DNA of 64,000 bases from Streptomyces pseudovenezuelae (GTDB lineage Bacteria; Actinomycetota; Actinomycetes; Streptomycetales; Streptomycetaceae). The stretch lies in contig NZ_KQ948149.1 of NCBI RefSeq assembly GCF_001513955.1, positions 815,690 to 879,689 on the forward strand. The letters are read 5' to 3'. How positions within the stretch are numbered: position 1 is the first letter of the stretch; every line of letters begins with the position of its first letter. A program made the translations under genes and the position numbers. Below, one piece after another: positions 60,197 through 64,000 of this stretch. The notes under the pieces are model-generated. The model was not told the origin of the DNA. It ran no database searches and was given only the letters and a program-made list of their open reading frames with translations.

Positions 60197-60874
60197 ATGT
60201 TGCCGACGACAGGACTGCCGTACGGGACGGTGCCCAGGCTTGAGCGTCCCGGTCCACTGCGCGACCGTGTCTACGGCGCGCTGCTCGAACTCATCACGAC
60301 CCGTGCCCTGCAACCGGGTCAGCATCTGGTGGAGAGCGAGCTGGCGGGCCATCTGGGGGTGTCCCGGCAGCCGGTGCGGGAGGCTCTGCAGCGGTTGAAC
60401 ACCGAGGGGTGGGTGGATCTGCGTCCGGCCCAGGGTGCGTTCGTGCACGAACCGACGGACGAGGAGGCGGATCAACTCCTCACCGTGCGTACGCTGTTGG
60501 AGGCCGAGGCTGCCCGGCTCGCGGCGGCCAATGCGGGCAGCGCCGGAATCGCCGCCCTGGAGGAACTGTGCGCGCAGGGCGAGAGCGCGGTCGCCGCCGA
60601 CGACGTGGACGCCGCCGTCGCCCTGAACGCCCGACTCCACGCCAAGGTCATGGAGTTGGCGGGCAACGCGGTCCTCGCCGAGCTGGCCGGCCAGGTGGAC
60701 CGCCGGGTGCGCTGGTACTACACGCCGGTCGCCCGGCAGCGCGGCCGGCAGTCCTGGACCGAGCACCGTGAGCTGATCGCCGCGATCGCCGACCGGGACG
60801 AGCAGCGCGCCACCGCGATCATGCGGCACCACACGGAACACACGCGGAAGATGTACCACGACCGCGAGAAGTAG
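60197..60874 (+). CDS. FCD-type GntR regulator, paralog 2
   Basis: 225 residues, the same length as paralog 1 at 37180 and nearly identical to it; the HTH segment ESELAGHLGVSRQPVREALQ is unchanged. Differences cluster at the N-terminus (LPTTGLPYG), in the mid-FCD (EELCAQGESAVAADD) and at the end (HHTEHTRKMYHDREK). ATG 60197 follows AGGAGGG. It is divergent from the ketopantoate-reductase-like gene and neighbours two OFA transporters. Both paralogs should recognise the same TTGTCTACAG motif; ligand specificity may differ. An oxalate, formate or 2-oxo-acid effector is inferred from context. Confidence 0.92.
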   Translation: MLPTTGLPYGTVPRLERPGPLRDRVYGALLELITTRALQPGQHLVESELAGHLGVSRQPVREALQRLNTEGWVDLRPAQGAFVHEPTDEEADQLLTVRTLLEAEAARLAAANAGSAGIAALEELCAQGESAVAADDVDAAVALNARLHAKVMELAGNAVLAELAGQVDRRVRWYYTPVARQRGRQSWTEHRELIAAIADRDEQRATAIMRHHTEHTRKMYHDREK

Positions 60875-60911
60875 CCCAGGAAGCGGACCAGCTCAGGGGC
60901 GCTCGCCCCTC

Positions 60912-60949
60912 GGGCGGCCCTTCCCCGACGTCGTGGGGAAGGGCCGCCC
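60912..60949. terminator. Bidirectional terminator between GntR 2 and the OFA genes
   Basis: GGGCGGCCCTTCCCC and GGGGAAGGGCCGCCC are perfect 15-bp arms around GACGTCGT. They lie 37 bp after the GntR stop and 20 bp after the stop of the convergent OFA gene. Confidence 0.9.
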
Positions 60950-60969
60950 GCTGGTCCGAACGGCCGTGC

Positions 60970-62385
60970 TCAGGCCGCGGCTTGTGGCTGTGGCGAGGGC
61001 GCTCCGCTCCGCGGCCGCCCCGGCTGCCGCAGCAGCAGGGTGATCGCCGCCGCCAGCATCGAGGTGACGCCGGCCAGGGCGTACGCGCCGTCGTAGCCCC
61101 ACGCCGCGACGACCATGGAGCCGAGGCCGCCGCCGAACAGGCCGCTGATCAGCTTGCCGCTGTACACCAGCCCGTAGTTGGAGGCGTTGTAGTTCTCCCC
61201 GAAGTAGTCCGGGGTGAGCGCCGCGAACAACGGGTAGAACGCACCGCCGCCGAACCCGGACAGGAACGCGAAGACCAGGAAGAGCGACTCGCTCCGGATG
61301 TCGCCCGCCCAGATCACCCCGAACTGCGCGAGGCCCAGCACGACGATCACGAACACCAGCGTGGACTTGCGGCCCCACTTGTCGGACAGCCAGCCCACCA
61401 CGCCGCGCCCGATCCCGTTGATGACGGCCATTACCCCCATCGAGGAGGCCGCGACCAGGGGGCCGAAGCCCACCTCCTTGGCGTAGTCGACCTGGAAGGA
61501 GATCCCGAAGATCGACACGCCCGCGGTCATGACGAGGGCGATCCACATGAGGGGGAGCATGCCGGTCCTGACGGCCTCCTTCGGCGTGAACTGCCGTACC
61601 GCCGGAGGGTTCTTGGCCAGGGCGACGGCCCCCTTCCCGCTGCCGCCGTGGGTGAGCGGGTCGATGTCCGCGGGCCACCAGTTCTTCGGCGGGTCCTTGA
61701 AGAAGAACGCGCACCCTACGACCACGATCAGGATGTAGCAGCCGATGAGGTCCAGGACACGGTGGTAGTTCGCCGTGTCGAAGCCGTAGTTGAAGATGAA
61801 GATGAAGGGCAGTGATCCGTACGCGAAGCCGCCGTTGACGAACCCGGTCCTGGCTCCCCGGCGTTCGGGGAACCATTTGCCGACCATGTTGATGCAGGTC
61901 GCGTAGACCAGCCCGGCGCCGATTCCCCCTATGACGCCGAATCCCAGGATCGCCAGCCAGACGTTGCCCAGATGCGACAGGGCGAGGAATCCGACCAGAC
62001 ACATGCCCGAGCCGAGGTACATCGCCTTGCGGGCGGTCAGGATGCCCTTCTCCCGCAGCCAGCCCGCCGGGAAGGCGATGCCGGCCTGGAAGAAGACCCA
62101 GACACTGAGGATCCAGAAGGTGTTGCTCTGCGTCCAGCCGTGGGCGTGGGACAGGGTGTCCTCGGCCGAGCCGTACGCGTACTCGAAGACGCTGATGGCC
62201 ATCATGGTCATCCAGGGCAGGTACACCATGATCTTGCGCGAGTGGCCGAGGATGTCCCGGTCGGTCTCGCCGATGCGGTAGACGCGGCCGCCCGCGTCGG
62301 TGACTTCTCGGTAGGGACGTGATGCGGCGGTGGAGTGTGCGCTCTTGTCGGTCTCGCTGCGTGCTGCGTACGGATCTGCCGTCAT
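60970..62385 (-). CDS. OFA-family MFS transporter, second of a tandem pair
   Basis: 471 residues. A 45-residue cytosolic N-terminus with REVTDAGGRVYRIGETDRDIL precedes 12 helices; FPAGWLREKG, GFGVIGGIGAGLVYATCINM, VGKWFPERRGARTGFVNGGF and WLSDKWGRKSTLVFVI are OFA-type loops. The ATG at 62385 is one base past the TGA of the upstream OFA gene, so the two are co-translated. Oxalate/formate or related dicarboxylate exchange is expected. The segment FKDPPKNWWP in the central loop is shared with the partner gene. Confidence 0.88.
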   Translation of the reverse strand: MTADPYAARSETDKSAHSTAASRPYREVTDAGGRVYRIGETDRDILGHSRKIMVYLPWMTMMAISVFEYAYGSAEDTLSHAHGWTQSNTFWILSVWVFFQAGIAFPAGWLREKGILTARKAMYLGSGMCLVGFLALSHLGNVWLAILGFGVIGGIGAGLVYATCINMVGKWFPERRGARTGFVNGGFAYGSLPFIFIFNYGFDTANYHRVLDLIGCYILIVVVGCAFFFKDPPKNWWPADIDPLTHGGSGKGAVALAKNPPAVRQFTPKEAVRTGMLPLMWIALVMTAGVSIFGISFQVDYAKEVGFGPLVAASSMGVMAVINGIGRGVVGWLSDKWGRKSTLVFVIVVLGLAQFGVIWAGDIRSESLFLVFAFLSGFGGGAFYPLFAALTPDYFGENYNASNYGLVYSGKLISGLFGGGLGSMVVAAWGYDGAYALAGVTSMLAAAITLLLRQPGRPRSGAPSPQPQAAA

Positions 62386-62386
62386 G

Positions 62387-63778
62387 TCAGGCCATTTCCT
62401 CGCCGAGCGGTTGCGGGTTGGGGACGGTCCGACGGCTGGTCTGGGGCCTGCCGGGCGCCTTCAGGAACAGCGCGAGGACCGCGGACGCCAGGCCGATGGA
62501 GCCGGCCAGCACGAACGCGCCCTGGTAGTCCCAGGCGCCGACCACGATCGAGCCGACACCGGAGCCGACGAGCCCCGAGATGAGCTTCGAGCTGTAGACC
62601 ATGCCGTAGTTGGAGGCGTTGTTGTTCTCACCGAAGTAGTCGGCCGTCATCGCGGCGAACAGCGGGAAGATCGCGCCGCCGCCGAAGCCGGAGACCATGG
62701 AGCAGAAGAGGAAGAACGGCATGCTGCCCATCTGGCCGGAGACCAGCACACCGAACTGGGCGGTGCCCAGCACCAGACACACGATGATCAGGGTGTTGCG
62801 GCGGCCGAACTTGTCCGAGATCCAGCCGATCACCCCGCGCCCGGTGCCGTTGACGATCGCTTTCAGCGACATCGCCGTGGCCACGATCCCGCCCGCGAAG
62901 CCCATGTCCTTGCCGAACGGCACCTGGAAGGCGATGCCGAAGATGTTGATGCCGGCCGTGCACAGCAGGCAGAACCACATCATCCACAGGACGGGCGTGC
63001 GCGCGGCCTCCCCCGGGGTGTACTGCTTGACGGCCGGCGGGTTCTTCTCCAGCGCCCGCCGGATCTTCGGGTCGTCGGTCATCTTCAGCGGGTCGACGTG
63101 CGGCGGCCACCAGTTCTTCGGCGGGTCCTTGAAGAACCAGCCCGCGAACGCCACCACCGAGCAGCAGACCAGGCCCACCGTCACCAGCACGCCCTTGTAG
63201 TTGCTCAGGTCCATGTACGACGTGAACAGGAAGACGAAGGGCACCGAGCCGTAGGCGAAACCGCCGTTGACCATGCCGGTCTTGCCGCCCTTGCGCTCCG
63301 GGAACCACTTGCCGACCATGTTCACGCAGGTCGCGTACACAAGACCGGCGCCGATACCGCTGCACACACCGAAGCCCAGATAGGCGACGATCACGTTCGG
63401 TGCGAACGCCAGCGAGACGTAGCCGAGGACGGTGCCCAGCGCGCCGAGCATCATCGCGTAGCGGGCCGGGAGTTTCCCGCTCTCCCTGAGCTGCCCGGCC
63501 GGGAAGGCCACGGCCGCCTGGAAGAACACCCAGACGCCCATCAGCCAGAAGATGTGCCCACTGCTCCACAGATGCGCCTCGTGCAGAGTGTCCTCGGCCG
63601 ACGTGAACGCGTACTCCGAGGAACTGATGCCCAGCATGCCCATCCACGGGAAGAGCACCATGGTCCATCGTGGCCGTCCCATGATGTGCCGGTCGGTCTC
63701 GCCGATCCGGTACACGCGGCCGTTGCGGTCCGTCACCTCCCTGAAGGTGGCGGACGACGAGTAGTCGATGGCTGTCAT
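62387..63778 (-). CDS. OFA-family MFS transporter, first of a tandem pair
   Basis: 463 residues from ATG 63778 behind AAGGAG; the longer frame upstream has no homologous character. N-terminal REVTDRNGRVYRIGETDRHI, then 12 helices with GFGVCSGIGAGLVYATCVNM, VGKWFPERKGGKTGMVNGGF, FKDPPKNWWPPHVDPLK and WISDKFGRRNTLIIVC. It is closely related to the following gene, so a local duplication or a heteromeric pair is possible. A probable formyl-CoA transferase gene lies upstream, supporting oxalate import for oxalyl-CoA metabolism. No small subunit gene accompanies either copy. Confidence 0.9.
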   Translation of the reverse strand: MTAIDYSSSATFREVTDRNGRVYRIGETDRHIMGRPRWTMVLFPWMGMLGISSSEYAFTSAEDTLHEAHLWSSGHIFWLMGVWVFFQAAVAFPAGQLRESGKLPARYAMMLGALGTVLGYVSLAFAPNVIVAYLGFGVCSGIGAGLVYATCVNMVGKWFPERKGGKTGMVNGGFAYGSVPFVFLFTSYMDLSNYKGVLVTVGLVCCSVVAFAGWFFKDPPKNWWPPHVDPLKMTDDPKIRRALEKNPPAVKQYTPGEAARTPVLWMMWFCLLCTAGINIFGIAFQVPFGKDMGFAGGIVATAMSLKAIVNGTGRGVIGWISDKFGRRNTLIIVCLVLGTAQFGVLVSGQMGSMPFFLFCSMVSGFGGGAIFPLFAAMTADYFGENNNASNYGMVYSSKLISGLVGSGVGSIVVGAWDYQGAFVLAGSIGLASAVLALFLKAPGRPQTSRRTVPNPQPLGEEMA

Positions 63779-63951
63779 AGTCTTCAAGCACTCCTTGCGT
63801 CGAAAGATCTGGCCAGCGCCCCCTGTCCAAATTCCTTTCGTGCGCGCACGGATCCCGGGGTCCGCCGACGCGCACCGCCGCCGGTCCCCGCGCTCTTTCA
63901 CGTCATGGACCACCGCCCCAGGGCCCGGGAACGTGGTTCCGGTTCACCACG

Positions 63952-64000
63952 TCAGATCACCCCGCCCGACCTGAGGAGCCGCAACTCCTCGTCACCGAGA
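63952..64000 (-). CDS. frc: C-terminal end of a probable CaiB/BaiF (formyl-CoA:oxalate) CoA-transferase
   Basis: The last 15 codons before TGA 63952-63954 read LGDEELRLLRSGGVI, the usual ending of family III CoA-transferases (an LG-x2-xEEL/I-x2-LR-x2-GVI pattern). The rest lies outside the window. Position upstream of two OFA transporters makes formyl-CoA:oxalate CoA-transferase the best guess, but 15 residues cannot fix substrate or even family firmly. The 173-bp gap to the OFA gene holds GGAAC-GTG-GTTCC at 63928-63940. Confidence 0.5.
   Translation of the reverse strand, partial: LGDEELRLLRSGGVI

Overview
The window is chromosomal DNA from a Streptomyces-type actinomycete. The support is very high GC with strong third-position GC bias, GTG and TTG starts, Tat and Sec exported glycosidases, CebR-type boxes at cellulase genes, ROK/LysR/GntR/MarR regulators and an ebo metabolite cluster. 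No rRNA, tRNA, CRISPR array or intact transposase gene was seen.

Layout. (1) 1-5.7 kb: a cellulase locus, with a GH48 exocellulase (3' end outside the window) divergent from GH5 and GH6 cellulases. All three carry CBM2 domains, and the shared intergenic region holds two CebR-like boxes. (2) 5.7-14.2 kb: a PhyH-type oxygenase, a methyltransferase overlapped antisense by a polytopic GT-C type membrane protein, a large HTH-STAND-WD40 protein, an SDR and an aldo/keto reductase. (3) 14.5-24.1 kb: a tight five-gene operon of secreted glycan-degrading enzymes, several of them domain chimeras (beta-helix+GH29+F5/8C; GH27+GH18; CBM35+FN3+PQQ dehydrogenase). (4) 24.1-33.3 kb: an acyl-CoA ligase, then divergent regulator/enzyme or regulator/transporter pairs, two of them with very clear operators, plus a secreted propeller-like protein. 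(5) 33.3-38.0 kb: formate/oxalate functions: fdhD, an Fe-S subunit relic, an oxalate/formate (OFA) antiporter with an overlapping 45-residue small subunit, a KAS III, an FCD-GntR regulator and a MITE-like element. (6) 39.0-50.3 kb: a ROK regulator, a sugar ABC importer, Gfo/Idh dehydrogenase, TIM-barrel isomerase, PQQ dehydrogenase and a ThuA/3-keto-disaccharide hydrolase fusion, closed by a strong terminator. (7) 50.4-58.0 kb: an ebo-type operon (inositol-phosphate-synthase-like, TIM barrel, EboA, TatD-like, EboE, phosphatase EboF, exported TIM barrel), with what looks like an eboC deletion scar. (8) 58.1-64 kb: a relic of formate dehydrogenase plus fdhD coupled to a ketopantoate-reductase-like gene, a second, nearly identical FCD-GntR regulator, two tandem OFA transporters and the last codons of a probable formyl-CoA transferase.

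The most interesting reading links regions 5 and 8. Two paralogous GntR regulators share a 16-bp operator motif that also lies in front of the two degraded formate dehydrogenase loci. This suggests a duplicated formate/oxalate regulon undergoing gene loss while its transporters and regulators persist. The second attractive target is the sugar-oxidation operon that runs directly into the ebo operon.
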